From Amycolatopsis japonica (GTDB lineage Bacteria > Actinomycetota > Actinomycetes > Mycobacteriales > Pseudonocardiaceae), in contig NZ_CP008953.1 in assembly GCF_000732925.1 (NCBI RefSeq), positions 2,170,001 through 2,234,000 of the forward strand: a stretch of DNA of 64,000 nt, read 5' to 3'. Positions within the stretch are counted from its first letter, which is position 1. Every line of letters begins with the position of its first letter. This document shows, piece after piece, positions 37,796 through 46,763 of this stretch. The notes under the pieces are model-generated. The model ran no database searches. It had not been told where the DNA came from and saw only the letters and a program-made list of their open reading frames with translations. Both the position numbers and the translations under genes were made by a program.

Positions 37796-38209
37796 GTGAC
37801 CAAGACAACGGCCAAAACAGCCGGAAGTGGTTGGCAGGTAGGCGTTTCCCAGACGGTGCCGTACAGCGGCACCCAGGTGTGGGACTTCCTGGTCGGACGC
37901 GAGGGTGTGGGCATCTGGCTCGGTCCGGGCGCCGAACTCGGCCACGAGCTGGGCGCGGCGTACGAGACGGCCAACGGGACGACCGGCGAGATCCGCGGCC
38001 GCTCCGAAGGCGACAAGCTCCGGCTGACCTGGCGCCCGAAGGACTGGGACCACGACTCGACCCTGCAGATCACGGTGAGCGGTACCGACCAGAAGACCAC
38101 GCTCCGGTTCCACCAGGAATGGCTCGCGGGCGCCGACGAGCGCGAGGAACAGCGGGCATACTGGACCGAAGTGACCGAGCGAGTCGTGGCCGCGCTGGCC
38201 GAACGCTGA
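37796..38209 (+). CDS. SRPBCC (AHSA1-like) protein
   Basis: The 137-aa protein has the helix-grip pattern of AHSA1/START-like proteins: VPYSGTQVWDFLVGREGVGI at the N-terminus, LRLTWRPKDWDHDSTLQITV in the sheet and a long C-terminal helix (REEQRAYWTEVTERVVAALA). It binds a hydrophobic ligand or acts as a chaperone; ligand unknown. The P450 gene follows 24 nt later, so the two may work together. Confidence 0.8.
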   Translation: MTKTTAKTAGSGWQVGVSQTVPYSGTQVWDFLVGREGVGIWLGPGAELGHELGAAYETANGTTGEIRGRSEGDKLRLTWRPKDWDHDSTLQITVSGTDQKTTLRFHQEWLAGADEREEQRAYWTEVTERVVAALAER

Positions 38210-38233
38210 CCGGCGCGCCGGGGAGGCGTACCG

Positions 38234-39433
38234 ATGGGGGAACCGAAGAACCTGGACTGGGATCTCGTCCAGGAGTCACACCGGGTTTCGGCGCTGCTGC
38301 GTGAAGAGGGCCCGGCCCGCAAGGTCCGCCTGCCGCGCGGCCTCGCCACCTGGATCGTCACCGGATACGCCGAAGCCCGCGCGATCCTCGCGGATCCCCG
38401 TGTGGGCAAGGATCCGGCTGCCATCCAGCGTCTCTTCGAACGCGACGGCTTCGAATCCGCGGCCGACAGCGCCGTACGCGCGCTCGGCGCGCACATGCTC
38501 AACTCGGATCCGCCGGACCACACGCGGTTGCGCAAACTGGTCAACCAGGCCTTCACCTCGCGTACGGTTTCCCGGCTGCGGCCGAGGATCGAGCAGATCA
38601 CCGCGGAACTGCTGGACGGCATCGGCGACGCCGAGCGCGTCGACCTGCTGCCCGTTTTCGCCGTCCCGTTGCCGATCCGGGTGATCTGCGAACTGCTCGG
38701 CGTCCACGCGGGCGACCAGCCGGCGTTCGCGACCTGGTCGAACACGATGGTCGCCTGGTCAACGCCGGAGGAACTGCAGGCCGCGGCCGCGAAGATGCAC
38801 GCGTACCTCGTCGACCTCATCGAAGAGAAACGCGCCGAGCCCGCCGAAGACCTGCTTTCGGGTCTGATCCACGCCAGCGACGAAGGCGATTCACTCACCG
38901 CGGACGAATTGCTGGCCATGGCGTTCCTGCTGCTGGTGGCCGGGTTCGAGACGACGGTCAACCTGATCGCGAACAGTGTCTTGGCGCTGCTTCGCGAGCC
39001 GGAACAGCTGGCCGCCCTGCGCGCCGATCCCACGCTGCTGCCCGGCGCGGTCGAGGAGTTCCTGCGCTACGACGGCGCGATCCACCTGGCGACCATCCGG
39101 TTCACCAAGGAAGCCGTGCCCGTCGGCGAAGTCGAGATCCCGGCGGGCGAGTTCGTGCTCGTCTCCCTGCTCGGCGCGAACCGGGACGCCGGACGGTTCG
39201 AAGACCCGCACCGCCTGGACGTCACACGGTCGGCGGCGGGGCATCTCGCGTTCGGGCACGGCATCCACCACTGCGTCGGCGCCCCGCTGGCCCGTCTGGA
39301 GGCCGAGATCGCCTTGCGCGGGCTGCTGGAGCGGTTCCCCGACCTCGGCCTGGACGCCGAACCGGAAACGTTGCGGTGGCGGGAAAGCACCCTGGTCCAC
39401 GGGCTGGAGACCCTCCCTGTGCGCCTGCGCTGA
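38234..39433 (+). CDS. Cytochrome P450
   Basis: The 399-aa protein has all P450 landmarks: the I-helix AGFETT (236-241) with the O2-activating Thr, the K-helix ExxR in EEFLRYDG (about 274-278) and the haem loop FGHGIHHCVGAPLAR with Cys347. It has no membrane anchor and belongs to the soluble bacterial class I, close to CYP105/CYP107-type enzymes. No ferredoxin gene is adjacent. The substrate is unknown; the context is a biotin locus and an SRPBCC gene, not a biosynthetic cluster. Confidence 0.93.
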   Translation: MGEPKNLDWDLVQESHRVSALLREEGPARKVRLPRGLATWIVTGYAEARAILADPRVGKDPAAIQRLFERDGFESAADSAVRALGAHMLNSDPPDHTRLRKLVNQAFTSRTVSRLRPRIEQITAELLDGIGDAERVDLLPVFAVPLPIRVICELLGVHAGDQPAFATWSNTMVAWSTPEELQAAAAKMHAYLVDLIEEKRAEPAEDLLSGLIHASDEGDSLTADELLAMAFLLLVAGFETTVNLIANSVLALLREPEQLAALRADPTLLPGAVEEFLRYDGAIHLATIRFTKEAVPVGEVEIPAGEFVLVSLLGANRDAGRFEDPHRLDVTRSAAGHLAFGHGIHHCVGAPLARLEAEIALRGLLERFPDLGLDAEPETLRWRESTLVHGLETLPVRLR

Positions 39434-39458
39434 GGAGGGCGTGTCGTAGGGTCGCCGG

Positions 39459-40739
39459 ATGGACGCCGCCGAACTCCTCGCGCTCGACGCGGAACACGTC
39501 TGGCACCCGTACGGGCCGATGCCGAGCACGATCGACTCCCTGCTGGTCCGCGAGGCGAGCGGGGTCCGGCTCACCCTCGACGACGGCCGCGAACTGGTCG
39601 ACGGCATGTCGTCCTGGTGGGCGGCGATCCACGGCTACCGGAACCCGGTGCTGGACGCGGCGCTGGCGGAGCAGGCGGGCCGGATGAGTCACGTGATGTT
39701 CGGCGGGCTCACCCACGAACCGGCCATCAGGCTGGCCAAGACCCTGGTCGACCTCGCGCCGGAGGGGTTGCGGCACGTCTTCCTGTGCGACTCGGGTTCG
39801 GTGTCGGTCGAGGTCGCCGTCAAGATGTGCCTGCAGTACTGGCAGTCGGTGGGGCGCAAGGAAAAGCGGCGCCTGATGACCTGGCGCGGCGGCTACCACG
39901 GCGACACGTTCACGCCGATGAGCGTCTGCGACCCCGAGGGCGGGATGCACTCGCTGTGGCGCGGGATCCTGCCGGACCAGCTGTTCCTGCCCAGGCCGCC
40001 CGGCGGGTTCGCCGACGAGCCGGATCAGGACTACCTCGACCTGCTCGCCACCGAGATCGGGCGGCACGCGGGCGAACTGGCCGCGATCATCGTCGAGCCG
40101 GTCGTGCAGGGCGCCGGCGGTATGCGGTTCCACCCGCCCGCGTATCTGCGCGCGCTGCGCGAGATCACCGAAGCGAACGGCGTCCTGCTCATCTTCGACG
40201 AGATCGCCACCGGTTTCGGCCGCACCGGCCGGATGTTCGCCGCCGAGCACGCCGGGGTCACGCCCGACGTCCTGTGCCTCGGCAAGGCGCTGACCGGTGG
40301 GTACCTGACGATGGCGGCGGCGCTGTGCACGCCGGAGATCGCCGACGGGATCTCGCGCGGTGAGCTGCCCGTGCTGGCGCACGGCCCGACGTTCATGGCG
40401 AACCCGCTGTCCTCGGCCGTCGCCAATGCCTCCCTGGGGATCCTGGCCGAAGGCGGCTGGAAGTCCGACGTGCCGCGGATCGAGGCCGCGCTGAAGGCCG
40501 GGCTCGAACCGGCTCGCGAGCTGCCGTCGGTCGCCGACGTGCGGGTGCTCGGCGCGATCGGCGTGATCGAACTGGACCATCCCGTGGACATGGCGGTGGC
40601 GACGGAGGTCCTCACCGGGAACGGGGTCTGGCTGCGCCCGTTCCGGAACCTGATCTACACGATGCCGCCCTACATCTCCGAGGCGGAAGACCTCGTCGCG
40701 ATCACTTCCGCAATGGTCTCGGCCGCACAAAAAGCGTAA
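39459..40739 (+). CDS. bioA: Adenosylmethionine-8-amino-7-oxononanoate aminotransferase
   Basis: The 426-aa class III PLP aminotransferase starts with HVWHPYGPM, the BioA signature, and has [30 protein letters not shown], the Asp of [16 protein letters not shown] and the PLP Lys in [12 protein letters not shown]. It converts KAPA to DAPA using S-adenosylmethionine as amino donor. It is the first gene of the biotin locus. bioF is not next to it, and the SulP-carbonic anhydrase genes follow instead. Confidence 0.95.
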   Translation: MDAAELLALDAEHVWHPYGPMPSTIDSLLVREASGVRLTLDDGRELVDGMSSWWAAIHGYRNPVLDAALAEQAGRMSHVMFGGLTHEPAIRLAKTLVDLAPEGLRHVFLCDSGSVSVEVAVKMCLQYWQSVGRKEKRRLMTWRGGYHGDTFTPMSVCDPEGGMHSLWRGILPDQLFLPRPPGGFADEPDQDYLDLLATEIGRHAGELAAIIVEPVVQGAGGMRFHPPAYLRALREITEANGVLLIFDEIATGFGRTGRMFAAEHAGVTPDVLCLGKALTGGYLTMAAALCTPEIADGISRGELPVLAHGPTFMANPLSSAVANASLGILAEGGWKSDVPRIEAALKAGLEPARELPSVADVRVLGAIGVIELDHPVDMAVATEVLTGNGVWLRPFRNLIYTMPPYISEAEDLVAITSAMVSAAQKA

Positions 40740-40978
40740 AAACGGCGAAGTTCAGCCCAAAGAGTGTGACAGCGGCCACAGCAATCCGGAGAGGCCACGC
40801 TGGGTACAGAGCGTGGTCGGGAGTTGATCTTGGTCAAGCGAACGGGCGAGTCCGATCGGGGTCCTTCTCGGGCGGTTTGCCCCGAAAGCCTGGTATGCCC
40901 TAGTTCTCGGGTGCACAAGCAAACCTGAGAAACCTTTGCGTAGCGGACTTTTGCGCGCGGATCGGGTTTCCTGCCCCC

Positions 40979-43231
40979 ATGATCGACATCGTTGGTGACG
41001 AGCACGACACCGGGCCTCCGGGCCGCCGCAATCCCGCATCGACCCTCCTGAAGAACCTTCGCCACGACGTTCCGGCTTCGGTCGTCGTCTTTCTCGTGGC
41101 CGTCCCGCTTTCGCTCGGCGTCGCCCATGCCGCCGGAGCACCCTTGCTCGCCGGACTCGTCTCCGCCGTCGTCGGCGGGATCGTCGCGAGCTTCTTCGGC
41201 GCCTCCGCCCTCCAGGTCAGCGGTCCCTCCGCCGCGCTGACCATCGTCATCGCGGAGACCATCGCCACCTTCGGCTGGGCCGCCACCTGCGCGATGACCG
41301 CCGCGGCGGGCGTGGTCCAGATCCTCTTCGGCCTCACCCGCGTGGCACGGGCGACGCTGGCGATCTCACCCGCGATCGTGCACGGCCTGCTCGCCGGGAT
41401 CGGCCTGATCCTCGTCCTCGGCCAGTTGCACGTGGTTCTCGGCGGTGCGGCGCGGAGTTCCACGATCGAGAACATCCTGGCGCTGCCGGGCCGGATCGTC
41501 GGTCACCACGACCAAGCCGCGCTGGTCGGCGTGGTCACCGTCGGCGTCCTGCTGGCGTGGACCCGGCTGCCGCGTACGGTGCGCCGCGTCCCCGGCCCGC
41601 TGGCCGCCGTCGCGCTGGCGACCGGCCTTTCCGTCGCGGCGGGGATGGACCTGCCGCGCGTCGACCTCCCGAACGGGCTGCCGGGGCTGGGTTTCGTCCC
41701 CCAGGCGCCGTCCGGATCCTTGGCGGCGATCATCGCCGCCGTCCTCTCCATCGCGCTCATCGCCAGCCTGGAGAGCCTGCTTTCCGCCGTCGCCATCGAC
41801 AAACTCCGCGACGGGCCGCGCACCGACCTCAACCGCGAACTGGTCGGCCAGGGCCTCGCGAACGTCGCCGCCGGTTCGCTCGGCGGCTTCCCGGTCACCG
41901 GCGTCGTCGTGCGCACCATGACCAACTTCGAAGCGGGCGCCCGCACCCGGATGTCGGCGATCCTGCACAGCGTCTGGATCCTCGGCTGCTGCCTGTTCCT
42001 GGCGGGCGCGCTGCGGTTGATCCCGCTCGCCGCGCTGGCCGGCCTCCTCGTCCACGTCGGCGCCAAACTGGTCAACATCACCAGCCTCCGCGAGGTCCGC
42101 CGCCACGGCGACCTGCCGGTCTATCTCGCGACCCTGATCGGCGCGGTCGCCGTCAACCTGCTGACCGGCGTCGCCGCGGGGATCGCGGTGGCGCTCGCCT
42201 TGATGCTGCGCCGGATGCTGTTCTCCGGGATCCACGTCGAACGGGACGGCTCGCGGACCCGCGTCGTCATCGAAGGTGCGCTCACTTTCCTTTCCGTGCC
42301 AAGGCTCACGACCGTCCTGGCCGAAGTCCCCGAGCGGGCGGAGGTGACGCTGGAGCTGTTCGTCGACTACCTCGACCACGCCGCTTTCGACTGCCTGCGC
42401 GGCTGGCAGCGCGCGTACGAACGCGCAGGGGGAACGGTGATCGTCGACGAGATCGGGCATCCGTGGTTCGAACGCGGCAAGGCGGGCGTGCCGACCGTGC
42501 GCCGCGGCGTCGCGTCCCGGGTGGTGCCGCGCTGGCTGGCGCCATGGTCGCAATGGCAGGCCGAACATCTCGAACTGCCGAGCCAGCGCGGCGGCAGTGT
42601 CCCGTTGTGCCGCGGCGCTTCGGAGTTCCAGCGGCGGACGGCGCCGCTGCTGCGCAGCACCTGGGACGGGCTGGCGAACGGGCAACAGCCGCATACGCTT
42701 TTCATCACCTGTGGCGACGCGCGGATCGTGCCGAACCTGATCACCACGAGCGGACCCGGCGACCTGTTCACCGTGCGGAACATCGGGAATCTCGTCCCGC
42801 GCGCGGAAGCGGATTTCTCGGTGGGGGCGGCGATCGAGTACGCCGTCGGGCTGCTGCGGGTGCGGGAAGTGGTGGTGTGCGGGCATTCCGGCTGCGGCGC
42901 GATGAAGGCGCTGCTCGGGGACGCGCCCGACGGCCTCGCGCATCTCGGCGGCTGGCTCCGCCACGGCGAGGCGACCATGCGGCGCAGGGAAAGCGAAGGG
43001 CCGGTGCTGCTCGACGGCGAACGACCGGCGCACGAAGGCGATCGGCTCGCGCTGCACAACGTTGTGCAGCAACTGGAGAACCTGCGCTCGTACCCGGTGG
43101 TCGACGCCTCGCTGGCGTGCGGGGAACTGCGGCTGACGGGGATGTACTTCGACGTCGGGAAGGCGAACGTGTACCTGCTCGACGAAGCGCTGCGGTCGTT
43201 CACGTCGGCGGCGGCCCCGGTGAAGTCCTGA
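40979..43231 (+). CDS. SulP anion transporter fused to beta-carbonic anhydrase, copy 1
   Basis: The 750-aa protein has an N-terminal SulP domain (about 25-400, ten or more helices), a STAS-like region (about 425-500, VVIEGALTFLSVPRLTTVLA then a DYLDHAAFDCL stretch) and a C-terminal beta-carbonic anhydrase (about 550-745). Zinc ligands are Cys578 (ITCGDARIVPN), His636 and Cys639 (CGHSGCGAM), and the Asp-Arg pair is intact. It probably imports bicarbonate or sulfate and interconverts HCO3- and CO2 at the membrane. Rv3273 of M. tuberculosis has this architecture. The ATG has no clear ribosome site; the 239-nt gap before it shows no gene. Confidence 0.92.
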   Translation: MIDIVGDEHDTGPPGRRNPASTLLKNLRHDVPASVVVFLVAVPLSLGVAHAAGAPLLAGLVSAVVGGIVASFFGASALQVSGPSAALTIVIAETIATFGWAATCAMTAAAGVVQILFGLTRVARATLAISPAIVHGLLAGIGLILVLGQLHVVLGGAARSSTIENILALPGRIVGHHDQAALVGVVTVGVLLAWTRLPRTVRRVPGPLAAVALATGLSVAAGMDLPRVDLPNGLPGLGFVPQAPSGSLAAIIAAVLSIALIASLESLLSAVAIDKLRDGPRTDLNRELVGQGLANVAAGSLGGFPVTGVVVRTMTNFEAGARTRMSAILHSVWILGCCLFLAGALRLIPLAALAGLLVHVGAKLVNITSLREVRRHGDLPVYLATLIGAVAVNLLTGVAAGIAVALALMLRRMLFSGIHVERDGSRTRVVIEGALTFLSVPRLTTVLAEVPERAEVTLELFVDYLDHAAFDCLRGWQRAYERAGGTVIVDEIGHPWFERGKAGVPTVRRGVASRVVPRWLAPWSQWQAEHLELPSQRGGSVPLCRGASEFQRRTAPLLRSTWDGLANGQQPHTLFITCGDARIVPNLITTSGPGDLFTVRNIGNLVPRAEADFSVGAAIEYAVGLLRVREVVVCGHSGCGAMKALLGDAPDGLAHLGGWLRHGEATMRRRESEGPVLLDGERPAHEGDRLALHNVVQQLENLRSYPVVDASLACGELRLTGMYFDVGKANVYLLDEALRSFTSAAAPVKS

Positions 43232-43256
43232 GTTAGGGCGATCACGCGTAATCGGA
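43204..43256 (+). repeat. Direct repeat, copy a (3' end of first SulP-CA gene)
   Basis: This spans the last codons (APVKS and stop) and 25 nt of downstream sequence. It is repeated with a few mismatches 278 bp later at 43482-43534. Confidence 0.85.
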
Positions 43257-43261
43257 GCTTT

Positions 43262-43392
43262 CGCGTGACGGGAGGGACGGCACACGTGATCAGACGGACG
43301 ACACGTGTGTCCAGGCGGACGGCTCGCGTGTGTCGTCCCTCCAGTCACGCGTGTCGTCCGATGGATCACGTGTGTCGTCCGACCGGTCATCT
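43262..43392. repeat. Inverted array of six 21-bp units (3 forward, 3 reverse)
   Basis: GGACG starts recur at 43275, 43296 and 43317, and the inverted GTCGTCC starts at 43332, 43353 and 43374, each exactly 21 bp apart. Units carry a variable CACGTG/CGCGTG core. The whole can fold as one long imperfect cruciform or bind a protein on one face of the helix, 21 bp being two turns. Confidence 0.85.
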
Positions 43393-43412
43393 GAAGCCCG
43401 GTTCAGCCAGAC

Positions 43413-43435
43413 GTTGCGAAAGCGGCTTTCGCAAC
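43413..43435. repeat. Palindrome GTTGCGAAAGC-G-GCTTTCGCAAC
   Basis: Perfect 11-bp arms around one base. It is possibly another dispersed family or a terminator element for the first SulP-CA gene. Confidence 0.75.
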
Positions 43436-43481
43436 ACGGCACCTTGCCTTACCCCTCACGAGAACCCGAGTCGCCACTCAT

Positions 43482-43534
43482 GTCGGGGGCGGCCCCGGTG
43501 AAGTCCTGAGGTAGGGCCATCACGCGAGATCGGG
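43482..43534 (+). repeat. Direct repeat, copy b: relic of a SulP-CA gene tail
   Basis: The same APVKS-stop codons and downstream 25 nt as copy a, but with no gene in front. It reads as the leftover 3' end of another SulP-CA copy or as a duplicated end created during rearrangement. Confidence 0.75.
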
Positions 43535-43720
43535 GCGTGGCTTGGCCGGGCGCCCAACCGATATTTCCCAGGATTCGGGACCGGATAAGGCTTTTCGCAA
43601 CGCGGGGGACATCTCCGGGCAACGAATCGGGCCGAAAGTGGGCCACGCCACCCGTCCGTTGGGTGATATTCACTCGATCAGGTGGTGCATATCGGACAAT
43701 TCACCAGTTTCCTGGTGATC

Positions 43721-45907
43721 ATGAAACAACCTCTCGCCGTGCTTCGTCACGACCTGCCCGCCTCGTTGGTGGTGTTCCTCGTCGCCGTCCCGCTTTCACT
43801 CGGGATCGCTCTCGCGTCAGGGGCGCCGATCGTCGCGGGGCTGATCGCGGCCGTGGTGGGAGGTGTGGTCGCCGGGGCGCTCGGCGGCTCGGCGCTTCAG
43901 GTGAGCGGCCCCGCCGCCGGCCTGACGGTGATCATGGCCGAGACCATCGCGACCTTCGGCTGGGCGACCACCTGTGCGATCACCGTCGCCGCGGGCGCGC
44001 TGCAGATCCTGCTGGGGCTGAGCCGCATCGCCCGCGCGGCGCTCGCCATCTCGCCCGCCATCGTCCACGGCATGCTGGCCGGAATCGGCGTCACGATCGT
44101 CCTCGGCCAGCTCCATGTCGTGCTGGGCGGATCGGCGCAGAGTTCGGCGCTCGAGAACATCGCGCAACTGCCCGCGCAGATCGTCGGCCACCACGACACC
44201 GCCGCGCTGATCGGCGTGCTCACGATCGGCATCCTGCTCGTGTGGCCGCGGCTGCCCAAGGCCGTCCGCAAGGTGCCCGGCCCGCTCGCCGCGATCGCGC
44301 TGGTGACCGTGCTTTCCGTCGCCACCGCGATGACCCTGCCCCGCGTCAACCTGCCGGGTGACCTGCTCAACATCCGCTTCGCGCCCGAATTCCCGGACAC
44401 CGGCTGGGGCGCGTTCGCCGTCGCGGTGGTCACCATCGCCCTGATCGCGAGCGTGGAAAGCCTGCTGTCGGCCGTCGCCGTCGACAAGATGCACACGGGG
44501 CCGCGGTCGAACCTCGACCGCGAACTGATCGGCCAGGGTGCCGCGAACATGACTTCCGGCGCGCTCGGCGGCCTCCCGGTCACCGGTGTGATCGTCCGCA
44601 GTTCGACCAACGTCACCGCCGGCGCCCGCACCCGGGCGTCCGCGATCCTGCACGGCGTCTGGATCCTGGTGTTCGTCGCCGCGTTCGCCGGGCTCATCCA
44701 GAACATCCCGCTCGCCGCGCTGGCCGGCCTGCTCGTCCACGTCGGCGCGAAACTGGTGAACCCCGGCCACATGAAGCAGGTCCTCAAACACGGCGACCTG
44801 GGGCTGTACCTGGTGACGCTCGCCGGTGTCGTCGTCTTCGACCTGCTCACCGGCGTCCTGCTCGGTATCGCGCTTTCGGTGCTGCTGATGCTGCGTCGCA
44901 CGGTGTGGTCCGGGATCCACGCCGAGCGCGACGGCGGCGAATGGCGCGTCGTCGTCGAGGGCGTCCTGACGTTCCTTTCCGTGCCGAGGCTCAGCCGTGT
45001 GCTCGCGACCGTGCCCGACGGCGCGAAGGTGACCCTGGAACTGGTCGTCGACTACCTCGACCACGCCGCCTTCGAGAGCCTGTCGAACTGGCAGCAGGGC
45101 CATGAACGCGCCGGCGGCACGGTGATCGTCGACGAGGTCGGGCATCCGTGGTTCGCCAAGGGCAAGTCCGGCGACCCCACGCTGACCCGGACGGCGGCGG
45201 CGCGGTCGGTGCCGCGGTTCCTCGCGCCGTGGTCCGACTGGCAGGCCAAGGACGTCGAACTGCCCGGCCAGCGCGGCGGGCCCACCCTGCGCGGGGCGAC
45301 CGAGTTCCAGCGGCGCACGGCCGCGCTCATGCAGCCGGCGCTCAGCAAACTGGCGGGCGGCCAGTCGCCGCACACCCTCTTCATCACCTGCGGGGACGCG
45401 CGGATCGTGCCGAACATGATCACCACGAGCGGTCCCGGCGACCTGTTCACCGTGCGCAACATCGGGAACCTGGTGCCCGCCCGCCGGGCCGATCCGTCTA
45501 TGGGCGCCACCGTCGAGTTCGCCGTCGGCGTGCTGAAGGTGCGCGAGATCGTGGTCTGCGGTCATTCCGGCTGCGGCGCGATGCAGGCGCTGGCCACCGG
45601 AGCCCCGGACGGCGCGCCGATGCTGGCCTCCTGGCTGCGGCACGCCGAGCCGAGCGCGCACCGCGACGCCACGGTGACCCTCGACGGCGAACGCCCGGAC
45701 ACCGAGGTCGACCGGCTGGCGCTGAAGAACGTGCTGCAGCAGCTGGAGCACCTGCGGCACTATCCGCTGATCGCCGAGGCGGAGGCGCGCGGCGAGCTGC
45801 ACCTGACCGGGATGTACTTCGACGTCGGGGCGGCGCAGGTCTACCTGTCGGACGAGGGGAGCCCGTCGTTCACCCCGGTCGGGGCCGTCACCACATCCGG
45901 GGGCTAA
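43721..45907 (+). CDS. SulP anion transporter fused to beta-carbonic anhydrase, copy 2
   Basis: The 728-aa paralogue of the preceding gene is colinear throughout: SulP domain (about 5-380), STAS-like region, and carbonic anhydrase with Cys557 in ITCGDARIVPN and the CGHSGCGAM motif, all zinc ligands present. It lacks the 20-odd-residue polar N-terminal extension of copy 1 and has a different C-terminal tail. ATG 43721 is chosen because the SulP start motif follows at once (LRHDLPASLVVFLVAVPLSL); a GTG 39 nt upstream is in frame. Both copies look functional, so they may differ in ion or in regulation. Confidence 0.92.
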   Translation: MKQPLAVLRHDLPASLVVFLVAVPLSLGIALASGAPIVAGLIAAVVGGVVAGALGGSALQVSGPAAGLTVIMAETIATFGWATTCAITVAAGALQILLGLSRIARAALAISPAIVHGMLAGIGVTIVLGQLHVVLGGSAQSSALENIAQLPAQIVGHHDTAALIGVLTIGILLVWPRLPKAVRKVPGPLAAIALVTVLSVATAMTLPRVNLPGDLLNIRFAPEFPDTGWGAFAVAVVTIALIASVESLLSAVAVDKMHTGPRSNLDRELIGQGAANMTSGALGGLPVTGVIVRSSTNVTAGARTRASAILHGVWILVFVAAFAGLIQNIPLAALAGLLVHVGAKLVNPGHMKQVLKHGDLGLYLVTLAGVVVFDLLTGVLLGIALSVLLMLRRTVWSGIHAERDGGEWRVVVEGVLTFLSVPRLSRVLATVPDGAKVTLELVVDYLDHAAFESLSNWQQGHERAGGTVIVDEVGHPWFAKGKSGDPTLTRTAAARSVPRFLAPWSDWQAKDVELPGQRGGPTLRGATEFQRRTAALMQPALSKLAGGQSPHTLFITCGDARIVPNMITTSGPGDLFTVRNIGNLVPARRADPSMGATVEFAVGVLKVREIVVCGHSGCGAMQALATGAPDGAPMLASWLRHAEPSAHRDATVTLDGERPDTEVDRLALKNVLQQLEHLRHYPLIAEAEARGELHLTGMYFDVGAAQVYLSDEGSPSFTPVGAVTTSGG

Positions 45908-45942
45908 CGGAAGCCGTTCAGCGGGACTCGATCCGGACCCAC

Positions 45943-45948
45943 TAAGTT
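45943..45948 (+). promoter_or_regulatory. Possible -10 box for bioD
   Basis: TAAGTT matches the TAnnnT pattern and lies 8 nt before the bioD GTG, which has no ribosome site, so bioD may have its own nearly leaderless transcript separate from the SulP-CA genes. Confidence 0.35.
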
Positions 45949-45956
45949 CAACGCAC

Positions 45957-46679
45957 GTGAGCATGCTGGTCATGACCGGCACCGGTACGGGTGTCGGCAA
46001 GACGATCTCCACCGCCGCCATCGCCGCTCTGGCCGCCGGTCAGGGCCAGCGTGTCGCCGTGCTGAAACCGGCGCAGACCGGAGTGGGCCCGGACGAGCCG
46101 GGCGACCTCTCCGACGTCCTCCGCCTCGCCGGCCCGGTCACCACCCGCGAGCTGCGGAGGTACCCGGATCCGCTGTCGCCGGAGGCGGCGGCCAGGCTTT
46201 CGGGACTGCCGACGCTCGCCCCGAGCGAGATCGCCGCCGCGGCGAGCGACCTCGACGGCGACCACGACCTGACCCTCATCGAGGGCGCGGGCGGGCTGCT
46301 GGTCCGGTTCGACGCCGACGGGGCCACGCTGGCCGACGTCGCGTGGTCGCTGGGCGCGCTGGTCATCATCGTCGCCGAGGCCGGGCTGGGCACGCTCAAC
46401 GCGACCGCCCTGACCGCCGAGGTCGCCACCAAACGCGGGCTGACCGTGGCCGGGGTGATCATCGGATCCTGGCCGGACGAGCCGGATCTGGCGGCGGTGT
46501 CGAACCTGCGGGACCTGCCGGTCGCCGCCGGGGCCCCGCTGCTGGGCGTGCTGCCCGCCGGGCTGGGCACGGCCGGGCCCGAGGAGTTCGCGGACCGGGC
46601 CAAGGCGGGTCTCTCGCCGTGGTTCGGCGGGGAGTTCGATCCGGAATGCTTCGTCGGCCGCGCGTCGGCACAGAAGTGA
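45957..46679 (+). CDS. bioD: ATP-dependent dethiobiotin synthetase
   Basis: The 240-aa protein begins with the BioD P-loop (MTGTGTGVGKTISTAAIAA), then KPAQTG with the carbamate-binding Lys, and IEGAGGLLVRFDADG. It closes the ureido ring of dethiobiotin from DAPA, ATP and CO2, so it uses the product that the adjacent carbonic anhydrases interconvert. GTG 45957 is the start. Confidence 0.95.
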   Translation: MSMLVMTGTGTGVGKTISTAAIAALAAGQGQRVAVLKPAQTGVGPDEPGDLSDVLRLAGPVTTRELRRYPDPLSPEAAARLSGLPTLAPSEIAAAASDLDGDHDLTLIEGAGGLLVRFDADGATLADVAWSLGALVIIVAEAGLGTLNATALTAEVATKRGLTVAGVIIGSWPDEPDLAAVSNLRDLPVAAGAPLLGVLPAGLGTAGPEEFADRAKAGLSPWFGGEFDPECFVGRASAQK

Positions 46680-46763
46680 CCTGCGTCGCTGTGGCCGAGC
46701 CGCCCGGTCGTGCACGATGATGTGCCTTCGCTTCACCGCCCCACCCCGAACAGGAGCCGCCTC

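Larger units (their letters stand above)
43232..43720. other. 489-nt gap between tandem SulP-CA genes: repeats, no gene
   Basis: The gap contains two direct-repeat copies, a 3+3 inverted array of 21-bp units, an 11-bp-armed palindrome and a small hairpin just before the second gene (TCACCAG-TTTC-CTGGTGA, 43701-43718). I see no credible coding region. GTGATATTCAC at 43663-43673 is a further palindrome in the likely promoter of copy 2. Confidence 0.7.

Noticed and set aside
38234..39433. Secondary-metabolite gene cluster around the P450
   Set aside because: Neighbours are pimB, a kinase-like gene, an SRPBCC gene and bioA; no polyketide, peptide or terpene synthase is seen.
41366..43390. Long minus-strand open frame over the first SulP-CA gene
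   Set aside because: Antisense shadow; its apparent N-terminal repeats are just the 21-bp DNA array translated.
43262..43392. Possible CRISPR array
   Set aside because: Units are 21 bp with no separate spacers, half are inverted, and no cas genes are present.
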